Positions 10,523 to 19,300 of a stretch of DNA of 64,000 bases are shown piece by piece. Below the pieces are notes generated by a model, which was given only the letters and a program-made list of their open reading frames with translations, made no database searches and was not told where the DNA came from. The number at the start of each line of letters is the position of its first letter. The first letter of the stretch is position 1. This DNA comes from Shinella granuli (GTDB lineage Bacteria > Pseudomonadota > Alphaproteobacteria > Rhizobiales > Rhizobiaceae), in assembly GCF_004341885.1 (NCBI RefSeq), contig NZ_SLVX01000010.1:1-64000 (forward strand), given 5' to 3'. The translations under genes were made by a program, and so were the position numbers.

Positions 10523-11512
10523 TCAGTTCGCGCCGGCGGCGGCGTAGGATTGCCAGGTCTTCAGGAATTCGTCACGCTTGTCGGCGGCTTCCTTCTCGTC
10601 GATGTCGAAGACCTTGATGGCCGACATTTCCGGCAGCTTGACGATCTTCGAGACCTCGATGTCGCTTCGGCTCGGGCGGCGGAACGAGGTTTCCAGGAGC
10701 GCCGTCTGGGTTTCCTTTGACATCAGCACGTCGAAGGCGGTCTTGGCCGCATCGCCGCCCGGCGCGCCCTTGACCAGGCCGGCGAAGTCGGCGGTGATGA
10801 AGGTGCCGTCCTCCGGATAGACCAGCTCGATCTCTTCCTGGCCGCCGTCGACATAAGGGTAGGCATTGGCCTCGAAGGCGAGGCCCACGGCATATTCGCC
10901 CATGGCGACGCCGCTCTGCACGGCCGAGGAGGACGAGCTGACCGCGACATTGGCGGCGAGCTTCTTCAGCTCCTCGTCGCCGATCATCTTGTGCAGGCCC
11001 CACAGGATCGTATAGCCGGTCGAGCTGTTGGCCGGGTCGGCGACGACGATCTTGCCCTTCCACTTCGGATCGAGCAGGTCGGTCCAGGTCCTGGGCGCCG
11101 GCAGGTCGCCGAGCTGGTCGGTGTTGACCATGATCACCACGACATGGACATTCGCGGGCGTGTAGAGGTTGCCCGGATAGCGCAGCTTCTCCGGGATGGC
11201 GGAGAGTTCCAGGGATTCATAGGCCTGGAACTGGCCTTCGAAGGCGCCGACCGTGTTGAAGCTGGAGCTCCAGAAGAGATCGCCCTGGACGTTCGAGGCT
11301 TCCGCCTCCAGACGGCGCAGCAAGACGCCGCTGCCGCCGGTGATGGAGTTGAGGCGGATGTCCGGCGCCTTCTCCTTCAGCGTGTTCGCGACGGCCTCGA
11401 TGGCCTGCTCCGGATTGGAGGAATAGAGCGTGACGGTCTTTTCCTGGGCGAAGGCCGTGGTGCCGGCGGCAAGCGCGAGGATCGCGGCGGCGAGGGTCGT
11501 GTGGATCTTCAT
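10523..11512 (-). CDS. Periplasmic solute-binding protein, ferric/sugar-phosphate type (AfuA-like)
   Basis: A 329-residue family-1 extracellular solute-binding protein. A Sec signal peptide (MKIHTTLAAAILALAAGTTAFAQ) is cleaved near AFA-QE. The mature protein begins VTLYSSNPEQAI, as in the iron(III)/AfuA/2-aminoethylphosphonate-binding group. The segment ADPANSSTGY and the serine run SSSSSAVQSGVAMGEYAVGL lie where the group binds anions. It is the last gene of the operon, after the permease. The ligand cannot be read from sequence. AfuA relatives bind hexose phosphates, which would suit the phosphatase gene in this operon; ferric iron or phosphonate are alternatives. Confidence 0.85.
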   Translation of the reverse strand: MKIHTTLAAAILALAAGTTAFAQEKTVTLYSSNPEQAIEAVANTLKEKAPDIRLNSITGGSGVLLRRLEAEASNVQGDLFWSSSFNTVGAFEGQFQAYESLELSAIPEKLRYPGNLYTPANVHVVVIMVNTDQLGDLPAPRTWTDLLDPKWKGKIVVADPANSSTGYTILWGLHKMIGDEELKKLAANVAVSSSSSAVQSGVAMGEYAVGLAFEANAYPYVDGGQEEIELVYPEDGTFITADFAGLVKGAPGGDAAKTAFDVLMSKETQTALLETSFRRPSRSDIEVSKIVKLPEMSAIKVFDIDEKEAADKRDEFLKTWQSYAAAGAN

Positions 11513-11560
11513 TGTTTCGGTTCCTCTCTGTTTGTTGGATCGACTTGTCTGGATTGACCT

Positions 11561-13201
11561 TCACTTCGACGCGAACACGTCGATCTTGAAGACTTTCGTG
11601 GCGACGATGATCGGGATGATGATCACGGCGATGAGGACGAGGCCGTAGGCCGAGGCATAGGCCATCAGGTTGCTGCCGATCAGCCGGAAGACCTGGATCG
11701 TCAGCGTCTCCCGCCCGCCGGAATAGACGAGGATGGAGGCGCTGAGTTCGGAGACGCTGGTGGTCCAAGTGAGGATGGCGGCCGAGGCGATCGCGGGGCC
11801 CATCATCGGCAGCACCACCTTGAAGAAGGTGCGCAGCGGCGGCGAGCCGAGGCTGATCGAGGCTTCCTCGATGGAGTTCGGGATGTTGTGCAGCGTCGCC
11901 TGGGCGCTGCGCATGCCGAAGGGAAGGCGCCGCACGAGGAGGGCGAGCACCATGATCGTCGCCGTGCCGGTCAGCGGCAGCCAGCCGGAATTGAACGACA
12001 CGACCAGGCCGATGCCGAGCACCGTGCCGGACAGCGCCAGCGGGATCGACGAGATATAGTCGAGCCAGGGCGTGACGGCGTTGCGCTTCTTGATGATGAG
12101 GTAGCTGACGAGCGCGCTGAAGCAGATGCCGATCAGCGTCGCCGCGCCGGCATAGATCAGGGAATTGACCAGCGGCTGCGGCGCGTTGATGAAGACGCGC
12201 TCCATGTTGGCGAGCGTCCAGTTGCCCCATTGCATGACCGGCCCGCGCGACACCGTGAAGGCACCGACGGCGATGACGGCGAGCGGCACGAGCGAGACGA
12301 TGACGATGAAGCTGGCGGCAAGCCCGATGACCGCACCCCGCCAGCCGGTGATCGGGACTGGCCTTGCGCCGCGGCCCTGCGCGATCTCGAACCGGCCGCG
12401 CGAGACGATCCAGCGGTTGAGGAAGAGGATCAGCATGACCATGACGACGGAGACCGTCGCGAAGGTGCTCTGCATGACGGGCGCCGCTCCGCCCTCCGAG
12501 ACCGCGGCCTGGTAGGTGACGACCGACAGCAGCGGCAGCCGGTTGGCGAGGATCATCGAGATCGCGAAATTGCCGACGACCATGGTGAAGACCAGGAGCG
12601 CGCTGGCGAGGATCGAGGGCAGGATGACCGGCAGCATGACCTTCATGCGCGAGCGGGCGGGTGAGGTGCCGAGGCTCTGGGCGGCTTCTTCAAGGGTCGA
12701 ATCGAAGCCGCTGATCGCGGCGACGGTGCCGATATAGACATAGGTGTAGTAGACGAAGGTCATCACCGTGACGAGGCCGAACCAGCCGTAGAAGGTCGGC
12801 AACTGGATGCCGATGTCGCGCAGGAAGCGGGTGATGAGGCCATTGTTGCCGAGCGCCATCAGCCAGGTCTGGGCGGAGATCACCTCCGGGATGACGAGGG
12901 TGATCAGCGGCAGGAGCGCGATGATCGACTTGCCGAAGAAGCGGTAGCGCGCCGTGACATAGGCGAGCGGCACGCCGATCAGCACGCAGGTGCAGGTGAC
13001 GACCGAGGCGAGGATGAGCGCGTTGAGGATGGCGGTGAGGCCGCGCGGGTCGGCCAGCAGCCGGCTCCAGCCGTTCTGGTCACCGGAGACGCTGGCGGTC
13101 AGGATGTTGGCCACCGGATAGACGATGAAGACGAGGAGCGCGACGAGGGCGGCGAGCGAAAGCCACAGCCACGGGGCGCGAAGGTCGGAGGCCCTGATCA
13201 T
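11561..13201 (-). CDS. Fused two-domain ABC transporter permease (FbpB/AfuB type)
   Basis: A 546-residue inner-membrane permease made of two tandem ~270-residue halves, each with about six hydrophobic helices and an EAA-type loop (EEAAQSLGTSPARSRMKVMLP in the first, EEASISLGSPPLRTFFKVVLP in the second). A fused double permease is typical of FbpB/AfuB importers. The start overlaps the stop of the ATPase gene (ATGA), so translation is coupled. The solute-binding protein gene follows after 48 bases. Confidence 0.92.
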   Translation of the reverse strand: MIRASDLRAPWLWLSLAALVALLVFIVYPVANILTASVSGDQNGWSRLLADPRGLTAILNALILASVVTCTCVLIGVPLAYVTARYRFFGKSIIALLPLITLVIPEVISAQTWLMALGNNGLITRFLRDIGIQLPTFYGWFGLVTVMTFVYYTYVYIGTVAAISGFDSTLEEAAQSLGTSPARSRMKVMLPVILPSILASALLVFTMVVGNFAISMILANRLPLLSVVTYQAAVSEGGAAPVMQSTFATVSVVMVMLILFLNRWIVSRGRFEIAQGRGARPVPITGWRGAVIGLAASFIVIVSLVPLAVIAVGAFTVSRGPVMQWGNWTLANMERVFINAPQPLVNSLIYAGAATLIGICFSALVSYLIIKKRNAVTPWLDYISSIPLALSGTVLGIGLVVSFNSGWLPLTGTATIMVLALLVRRLPFGMRSAQATLHNIPNSIEEASISLGSPPLRTFFKVVLPMMGPAIASAAILTWTTSVSELSASILVYSGGRETLTIQVFRLIGSNLMAYASAYGLVLIAVIIIPIIVATKVFKIDVFASK

Positions 13202-14262
13202 GACGCGATCACCATGGCCTTGGAGGGATCGATGGTGGCGATGACGTCGGTGCCGATCTCGAAGCCGTCATGGTCGTCGCCGTGGGAATCGACGTTGATG
13301 AGCGTCTCGTCGGGCAGTGCCAGCTTGTAGCTCGTCTTGCCGCCGAGATATTGCCGTTTCACGACGCGCCCCATGAGCCCCTGCATCTCGGCGGATGTCC
13401 GCGGCTTCAGCCGCAGGTCCTCGGGGCGCATGATGAGGATGCCGTCGCGGCTCGTGCCGGTAAGCGTGTTGCGCGCAAGGATCGCGGCATCGCCCAGCAT
13501 GATGCGGGCCGTGCCGTCGGCATTGGCCTCGGCGACCGTGACGTTGATGCGGTTGGCCGCGCCGACGAAATCGGCGACATAGGCGGTGCGCGGCGTCGCA
13601 TAGATCTCCTTCGGCGTGCCGAGCTGCTCGACCTTGCCCTTGTTCATCACGCCGATCCGGTCGGACATGGACAGGGCCTCCTCCTGGTCGTGCGTGACGA
13701 AGACGGTGGTGATGTTGGCTTCGCGCTGGAGATCGGAGATCGTCTCGCGGATCTGGATGCGCAGCTTCGCATCGAGGTTCGACAGCGGCTCGTCCATCAG
13801 CAGGACCTGTGGCTTGATGACCATGGCGCGGGCGAGCGCGACGCGCTGGCGCTGGCCGCCGGAAAGGGCGGCCGGGTGGCGGTCCATGACGTGGCCGAGG
13901 CCGACATGCTCCAGCTCGTGGCGGACCTTCTTCATCATCGCCTCGCCGCTCTCGCCGCGCGCGCGAAGGCCGTAGGCGACGTTCTCGGCCACCGTCTTGT
14001 CGGGAAACAGCGCATAGTCCTGGAACACCATGCCGATATTGCGCCGGTGCGGCGGCAGCCGGGTCACGTCCTGCGACTGGAAATAGATGTTGCCCTTTGC
14101 CGCCTGCACGAAGCCGGCGATGGTGCGCAGCAGCGTGGTCTTGCCGCAGCCCGAGGGGCCGAGCAGGGTGAAGAAGCACCCTTCCGGTATCGTCAGGCTC
14201 AGATCGGCGATGACGTCCATTCCTCCGTAATTGACGTAGAGGTTCTTGATATCGATCCCCAT
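13198..14262 (-). CDS. ABC transporter ATP-binding protein (FbpC/AfuC/PotA type)
   Basis: A 354-residue ABC ATPase with Walker A GPSGCGKTT (35-43), signature LSGGQRQRVALARA, Walker B VLLMDEPLSNLD and the switch histidine in VFVTHDQEEA. The ~110-residue C-terminal extension is a TOBE-type domain, as in FbpC/PotA/UgpC. It is downstream of the phosphatase gene (29 bases) and overlaps the permease gene by four bases. Confidence 0.95.
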   Translation of the reverse strand: MGIDIKNLYVNYGGMDVIADLSLTIPEGCFFTLLGPSGCGKTTLLRTIAGFVQAAKGNIYFQSQDVTRLPPHRRNIGMVFQDYALFPDKTVAENVAYGLRARGESGEAMMKKVRHELEHVGLGHVMDRHPAALSGGQRQRVALARAMVIKPQVLLMDEPLSNLDAKLRIQIRETISDLQREANITTVFVTHDQEEALSMSDRIGVMNKGKVEQLGTPKEIYATPRTAYVADFVGAANRINVTVAEANADGTARIMLGDAAILARNTLTGTSRDGILIMRPEDLRLKPRTSAEMQGLMGRVVKRQYLGGKTSYKLALPDETLINVDSHGDDHDGFEIGTDVIATIDPSKAMVIAS

Positions 14263-14291
14263 GGTTCTTCTCCCGGTTCGTTCAGGTGGTC

Positions 14292-15092
14292 TCAGGCGGG
14301 AATGTCGAGGCCGCTCAGCATCTCGACGATCTCCCGGTGCTTGCGTACATCGCCCGCTGCAAGGATGCGCGGGCCGGTCTTCAGCGTGACCGGCTGGCCC
14401 TGCCAGTCGGTGATGACGCCGCCGGCTCCCTCTATGATCGGGCGGAACGGAGCGTAGTCATAGACCTTCAGGCCCGTATCGAGCGCGACATCCGTGCCGC
14501 CGTCGGTAAGCAGGCCATAGGCGAGCGCGGCCGCGCCGTAGATGCGCCAGTTGGTGCGCTTACGCAGAAGGTCGAGCGCGGGGCGCTCGGCATCGGAATA
14601 GAAGTCGGGGTTGCTGGTGGACATCATGGCGAGCGACAGGTCCTCGCAGGATTTCACCCGGCAGGGCGCGCCGTTCTTCAGCGTCGGCCGGCCGGCGACG
14701 CCGAGCCAGCGTGCGTCGACCGGCGGAATGTCGATGATGCCGAGCATGGGAACGCCGCGATGGGCGAGCGCGATGAGCGTGCCGTAGACCGGCATGCCGG
14801 CGATGAAGGAGGCGGTTCCGTCGATCGGATCGAGCACCCAGACGAAATCCGCGTCCTCGCGCTGCCATTCCTGCTCCTCGCCGATGATGCCGTGCCCGGG
14901 GAAGCGGGCAACGATCATCGCCCGCAATTCCGTCTCGATCGCCATGTCCATCGCCGTCACGAGACTGCGGTCGGGCTTGACCGAGACGCCGAGCCGGTCG
15001 CGCCTGTGCTGCTCGATCATGCGGCGGGCCGTGTCGGCAAGCTCGATCGCGAATTCGATGTGGCAGTCCTCAACGGGCACATTGGACGTCAT
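14292..15092 (-). CDS. Inositol-monophosphatase-family phosphatase (HisN-like)
   Basis: A 266-residue Mg2+-dependent phosphatase of the IMPase/HisN/FBPase superfamily. Metal ligands are seen in IIGEEQEW and in WVLDPIDGTASFI, and the C-terminal YDYAPFRPIIEGAGGVITDW motif completes the site. It is the first gene of the ABC importer operon and is divergent from a DeoR regulator, a regulator family that often senses phosphorylated sugars. I infer that it dephosphorylates the imported compound. Histidinol phosphatase or general inositol-phosphatase activity cannot be excluded. Confidence 0.87.
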   Translation of the reverse strand: MTSNVPVEDCHIEFAIELADTARRMIEQHRRDRLGVSVKPDRSLVTAMDMAIETELRAMIVARFPGHGIIGEEQEWQREDADFVWVLDPIDGTASFIAGMPVYGTLIALAHRGVPMLGIIDIPPVDARWLGVAGRPTLKNGAPCRVKSCEDLSLAMMSTSNPDFYSDAERPALDLLRKRTNWRIYGAAALAYGLLTDGGTDVALDTGLKVYDYAPFRPIIEGAGGVITDWQGQPVTLKTGPRILAAGDVRKHREIVEMLSGLDIPA

Positions 15093-15198
15093 CAGGATTT
15101 CCCCAGTGTCAAAGGTATTGGCACCCGACCGCGCGAGTGCGAAATTGCGCGATATGAGCGCTTATGTGTGGTACTGTGGCATTACAAGCGATATGTGT

Positions 15199-15228
15199 CA
15201 AATTGTGTATGTGGCAAATGTGCAAATT
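15199..15228. promoter_or_regulatory. Repeated CAAAT motifs in the DeoR/importer divergent region
   Basis: Three CAAAT copies begin at 15199, 15215 and 15223 (contexts GTCAAATTGTG, GGCAAATGTG, TGCAAATTTG) inside an AT-rich island in the 216-base divergent intergenic region. Spacing of 16 and 8 bases and the position make this a candidate operator of the DeoR regulator. No binding data exist for this assignment. Confidence 0.35.
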
Positions 15229-15308
15229 TGTGGGATTTTCTGCCGCCAGAATGGCAAGGGCGATTTTCTCTGCTAAGGACGGGTGAGTTCGAGGGAGCGC
15301 AGGGCGAC

Positions 15309-16094
15309 ATGTGGCAGGAAGAGCGACAGCAGAAGATCCGCGACCTCCTTGCGGCCTTCGGGCAAGTCTCGACAGACCGGATCTCCCAGAGTTTCGGTGT
15401 CGCGCGCGAGACGATCCGGCGCGATCTCGTCGAGATGGAGCAGGCGGGGGAACTGCGCCGGGTGCGCGGCGGCGCGGTGCCGCTGGTGCGCGAGGCGTTC
15501 AGCTTCCAGGTGCGTCATACCCAGCGCCTGCAGGAAAAGCGCGCCATCGCCGCGACGGCCCTGCCGTTCCTGCGCAACGGCATGACGCTGTTCATGGATG
15601 CCGGCTCCACCACGACCGTCATGTCGGAAACCATCGCCGGCCCGAATGGCCTGACGGACCTGACCGTCATCACCAATTCGTTCGACGTCGCCCGCAACCT
15701 GACCGAGCCGACCGGCGAGCCCTCCCGGCGCTTCCGCGTCCTCATGCTGGGCGGCGAGTTCAAGCAGGATCCGAACGAGACCGTCGGCGCGGTGGCGATC
15801 AACGAGATCCACCGCTACCAGGCCGACCTGGCGATGGTGGTGCCCTGGGGGGTCGATGCGGTCAAGGGCGCGTCGGACTTCTATCTCTACGGGGCGGAAG
15901 TGGCGCGCGCCATGGTGCAGAATTCAGGGCAGACGATGATCCTCGCCGACCATTCGAAGATCGGCGCGCCGCCGCGCACGGTGTTCTGCCCTCCCGACGA
16001 GATCGACATCCTGGTGACCGACGCGAAGGCGCGCGACAATCCGAGCTTCGAGGCCATCCTCGAAAAATTGCCGAAGGTCGTGGTTGCGGAGTAG
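15309..16094 (+). CDS. DeoR/GlpR-family transcriptional regulator
   Basis: A 261-residue repressor-type protein. The N-terminal DeoR winged helix-turn-helix has RISQSFGVARETIRRDLVEMEQAGELRRVRGGAV. The C-terminal DeoRC sugar-phosphate-sensing domain has FMDAGSTTTVMSETI and VITNSFDVA. The start is the ATG at 15309; the open frame extends far upstream but that part is antisense to the phosphatase gene. It is divergent from the phosphatase/ABC operon and probably represses it until a phosphorylated ligand is present. Confidence 0.92.
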   Translation: MWQEERQQKIRDLLAAFGQVSTDRISQSFGVARETIRRDLVEMEQAGELRRVRGGAVPLVREAFSFQVRHTQRLQEKRAIAATALPFLRNGMTLFMDAGSTTTVMSETIAGPNGLTDLTVITNSFDVARNLTEPTGEPSRRFRVLMLGGEFKQDPNETVGAVAINEIHRYQADLAMVVPWGVDAVKGASDFYLYGAEVARAMVQNSGQTMILADHSKIGAPPRTVFCPPDEIDILVTDAKARDNPSFEAILEKLPKVVVAE

Positions 16095-16192
16095 GTCAGC
16101 AGGGCCGCGGCGACAGCGCCGCCCGGCGCGAGCGCGGATTCTCGCCCGAGACGGGAGCGATGCGTTGTGCTTCGAATGGCGAGCGGCCGGCT

Positions 16193-17122
16193 TCACCGCC
16201 GGCTGTCGTCGTCGAGCTCCCGAAGGAACGAAGGCATGTTTGAGCGCGCGATCCTGAAGAGGAAGTCGATCACCATCCGCACCCGCGGCACGTTGCGCAG
16301 GTCGTGGTGGCAGATCAGCCAGTAGGTGCGCCGAAGCTCGACCTCGTCGGCAAGGACGATCTGGAGTTCGGGATGCTGCTTGGCGACGAAATGCGGCAGG
16401 ATGCAAAGGCCCAGATCGTTCCGTGTCGCCGTCAACTGGGCGAAGATGCTGGAGCTCTGGAAGCGCGCCTTGATGCCGGGATGGACGTCGCCGAGATAAT
16501 CGAGGCCCGGAGCGAAGATCATGTCCTCGATGTAGCCGATGAAGGGATGCTGGAGCAACTCGTCGCGGTTCTGCACCGGACCGTTCCGTTCGAGGTAACG
16601 GCGGGAGCCGTATACATGCAGGCTGTAGTCGGCGATCTTCTCGCAATAATAGGGGCCGGCTTTCGGCGGGTCGAGGGATACCGCGAGATCGGCCTCCTTG
16701 CGGGAGAGCGACATGATCTGCTGGATCGTCACCAGTTCGAGGGCGAGGTTCGGATAGCTCTCCGTGAAATCATGCAACTGGTGGGTCAGGAAGAAGTTGG
16801 CGAAGCCTTCGGGCGCGCTCATGCGGATCACGCCGCGCTGGGCGGTGGCGCCTCCGGAAATTTCCGCCTGAAGCCTGTCGGCCTCCGCCTCGATCTTTTC
16901 GGCCGTATCGATGAAGCGCTGGCCCATCGAGGTCAGGACGTAGCCGCGCGGATTGCGCTCGAACAGCTTCACCTTCAGCGCAAATTCCAGCCGGTCGATG
17001 CGGCGTGACACGGTGGCGTGGCTCGTTCGCAACTGTCGCGCGGCCGTCGACAATTGCCCGGTCCGGGCGACCGCCAGAAAGTACATCAGATCGTCCCAGG
17101 TGAATTGCGGGTATGCCGACAT
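16193..17122 (-). CDS. LysR-family transcriptional regulator
   Basis: A 309-residue LysR regulator. The N-terminal winged helix is at about residues 8-66 (TGQLSTAARQLRTSHATVSRRI), followed by a substrate-binding domain that includes MSAPEGFANFFLTHQLHDF. It is divergent from the branched-chain-type ABC importer operon (171-base gap). TGAACAGA-containing sites beside both start points suggest autoregulation and control of the importer. The inducer is probably the transported compound (inference). Confidence 0.92.
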   Translation of the reverse strand: MSAYPQFTWDDLMYFLAVARTGQLSTAARQLRTSHATVSRRIDRLEFALKVKLFERNPRGYVLTSMGQRFIDTAEKIEAEADRLQAEISGGATAQRGVIRMSAPEGFANFFLTHQLHDFTESYPNLALELVTIQQIMSLSRKEADLAVSLDPPKAGPYYCEKIADYSLHVYGSRRYLERNGPVQNRDELLQHPFIGYIEDMIFAPGLDYLGDVHPGIKARFQSSSIFAQLTATRNDLGLCILPHFVAKQHPELQIVLADEVELRRTYWLICHHDLRNVPRVRMVIDFLFRIARSNMPSFLRELDDDSRR

Positions 17123-17134
17123 GCGTGCCTCCTC

Positions 17135-17260
17135 TGTTCAAAAATGAACAGACCCTGTTTGCAATTAATTTCCGACGGGCCTTGCGTCAATCCGGCTTTT
17201 TGGGAAACTAGCGGCGGGAGGGTCGCTGTCGGGAGGACGGTCGGCCAATTTTTGAACAGA
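17135..17260. promoter_or_regulatory. Candidate LysR operator pair
   Basis: A perfect inverted repeat TGTTCA-AAAA-TGAACA lies at 17135-17150, just upstream of the LysR start. The half-site TGAACAGA recurs at 17145-17152 and 17253-17260, the second 34 bases before the importer start codon. The arrangement fits a LysR regulator bridging both promoters. Confidence 0.55.
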
Positions 17261-17293
17261 TCTACATTTCTATTGATCTCGGGGAGGAGATAC

Positions 17294-18502
17294 ATGCGTA
17301 ACAGTCTCATTGCGTCCACAGCCATCCTGCTCTCGATGGGTACGGCCGCCATTGCCGCCGATGTATCCGACGGCAAGGTCAAGATCGGCATTCTCAACGA
17401 CCAGTCCGGCGTCTATGCCGATTTCGGCGGCAAGTGGTCCTACGAGGCGGCGAAGATGGCCGTCGAGGACTATGGCGGCCAGGCGGCCGGCGCACCGGTC
17501 GAAGTCGTGACCGCCGACCACCAGAACAAGGCCGACATCGCCTCCAATATCGCCCGCCAGTGGTACGACACCGAACAGGTGGACAGCATCATGGAACTGA
17601 CGTCCTCGTCGGTCGGCCTCGCGGTCCAGGCGCTTTCCAAGGAAAAGAAGAAGATCACCATCAATACCGGCGCGGCGACGACCGAGCTGACCGGCAAGCA
17701 GTGCAGCCCCTACGGCTTCCACTGGGCCTATGACACGCATTCGCTCGCGGTCGGCACGGGCGGCGCGCTCGTGAAGCAGGGTGGCGACAGCTGGTTCTTC
17801 CTGACGGCCGACTACGCCTTCGGCTATTCGCTGGAGGAGAACACGGCGAACTTCGTCAAGGAGAACGGCGGCACGGTTGCAGGCTCGGTCCGCCACCCGC
17901 TCGGCACGACCGATTATTCCTCCTTCCTCCTGCAGGCGCAGTCGTCCGGTGCCAAGGTGATCGGCCTTGCCAATGCCGGACTCGACACCGCCAACGCCAT
18001 CAAGCAGGCATCCGAGTTCGGCATTGTGGCTGGCGGGCAGCGTCTTGCGGCGCTTCTCTTCACGCTTGCCGAGGTCCATGGCCTCGGCCTTGAAGCGGCT
18101 CAGGGCCTGACGCTCACCGAGGGCTTCTACTGGAACCGCGACGAAGAGTCGGCGGCGTTCGGCAAGCGCTTCTTCGATCGTACCGGCCGCATGCCGAACA
18201 TGGTCCACGCCGGCACGTATTCGGCCGTCACCCAGTATCTCAAGGCGATCGACAAGGCAGGCACGGATGATGCCGATGCGGTCTCCAAGGCGCTGCACGA
18301 AATGCCCGTCAACGACGTCTTCGCCAAGGATGGCACGGTCACGGCGAACGGCCGCATGGTCCATGACATGTACCTGCTCGAAGTGAAGAAGCCGGGCGAA
18401 AGCGATGTCGCCTGGGATTATTTCACTGTTCTGGCGACCATTCCCGGCAAGGACGCTTTCATCGATCCGGCTAAGAGCGGCTGCGATCTGGTGAGCCAGT
18501 AA
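17294..18502 (+). CDS. Branched-chain-amino-acid-type ABC solute-binding protein
   Basis: A 402-residue periplasmic binding protein of the LivJ/LivK (type I) family. A Sec signal peptide is at residues 1-21 (SMGTAAIAA-DV). The mature start VKIGILNDQSGVYADFGG is typical, as are NIARQWYDTEQVD and GTTDYSSFLLQAQSSGAKVIGLAN. A GGGAGGAGA ribosome site precedes the ATG. It is the first gene of a liv-type operon (binding protein, two ATPases, two permeases). Many LivJ-like proteins bind compounds other than leucine; the oxidoreductases downstream suggest an alcohol, sugar-acid or hydroxy-acid ligand. Confidence 0.9.
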   Translation: MRNSLIASTAILLSMGTAAIAADVSDGKVKIGILNDQSGVYADFGGKWSYEAAKMAVEDYGGQAAGAPVEVVTADHQNKADIASNIARQWYDTEQVDSIMELTSSSVGLAVQALSKEKKKITINTGAATTELTGKQCSPYGFHWAYDTHSLAVGTGGALVKQGGDSWFFLTADYAFGYSLEENTANFVKENGGTVAGSVRHPLGTTDYSSFLLQAQSSGAKVIGLANAGLDTANAIKQASEFGIVAGGQRLAALLFTLAEVHGLGLEAAQGLTLTEGFYWNRDEESAAFGKRFFDRTGRMPNMVHAGTYSAVTQYLKAIDKAGTDDADAVSKALHEMPVNDVFAKDGTVTANGRMVHDMYLLEVKKPGESDVAWDYFTVLATIPGKDAFIDPAKSGCDLVSQ

Positions 18503-18516
18503 GTCTGGACGCAAAT

Positions 18517-19299
18517 ATGGCCATGTCTGAACGACAGACGCAGCCGGATCCGCGGGTGGTGCTTTCCGCCCGCGGCCTTCGGCGCGATTTCGGCGGCTTC
18601 TCCGCGGTGAAGAACGTCGATCTCGATGTCCATCACGCCCGTGTCCACGCCCTGATCGGGCCGAACGGCGCCGGCAAGACGACCGTCTTCAACCTCCTGA
18701 CGAAGTTCCTGCAGCCGACGTCTGGCACGATTACGCTGCTGGGGACCGACATCACGAACATGCCGCCGGACAAGGTCGCCCGCATGGGCCTCGTCCGGTC
18801 CTTTCAGATTTCCGCAGTCTTTCCGCATCTGACCGTGCTGGACAACGTTCGCGTGGCGCTGCAGAGGCCGAACAATCTCGCCACGCAGTTCTGGAAGCCG
18901 ATGGCGTCCTTGAACAGCCTGAATGCCCGTGCCGACGAACTGATTTCCATGGTCGGTCTCGACCGATGGCGCGACGGCATCGCCGCCGATCTGTCCTACG
19001 GCCGCAAGCGCGCGCTGGAGATCGCCACCACGCTGGCGCTGGACCCGAAAGTGCTGCTGCTGGACGAACCCATGGCCGGCATGGGGCAGGAAGACGTCGG
19101 CGTCATCGCCAGTCTCATCACCGAACTTTCCAGGGACCGCGCCATCCTGATGGTGGAGCACAACCTCAAGGTCGTGGCCAATATCTGCCATCACGTCACC
19201 GTGCTCCAGCGGGGCGAGATCCTGGCCGAGGGCGACTATGCCGCCGTCAGCCAGAACGAGCAGGTCCGCGTCGCCTATATGGGCACGGAGGAGGCCTGA
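18517..19299 (+). CDS. livG: Liv-type ABC transporter ATP-binding protein LivG
   Basis: A 260-residue ABC ATPase with Walker A GPNGAGKTT (48-56), signature LSYGRKRALEIA, Walker B VLLLDEPMAGM and switch-histidine segment LMVEHNLKVV. The LSYG signature and length match LivG. It starts 14 bases after the binding-protein gene and is followed by livF after one base. Confidence 0.93.
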   Translation: MAMSERQTQPDPRVVLSARGLRRDFGGFSAVKNVDLDVHHARVHALIGPNGAGKTTVFNLLTKFLQPTSGTITLLGTDITNMPPDKVARMGLVRSFQISAVFPHLTVLDNVRVALQRPNNLATQFWKPMASLNSLNARADELISMVGLDRWRDGIAADLSYGRKRALEIATTLALDPKVLLLDEPMAGMGQEDVGVIASLITELSRDRAILMVEHNLKVVANICHHVTVLQRGEILAEGDYAAVSQNEQVRVAYMGTEEA

Positions 19300-19300
19300 C

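Noticed and set aside
14286-15308. Upstream extension of the DeoR gene frame
   Set aside because: This part is antisense to the phosphatase gene; the DeoR family starts at the ATG at 15309.
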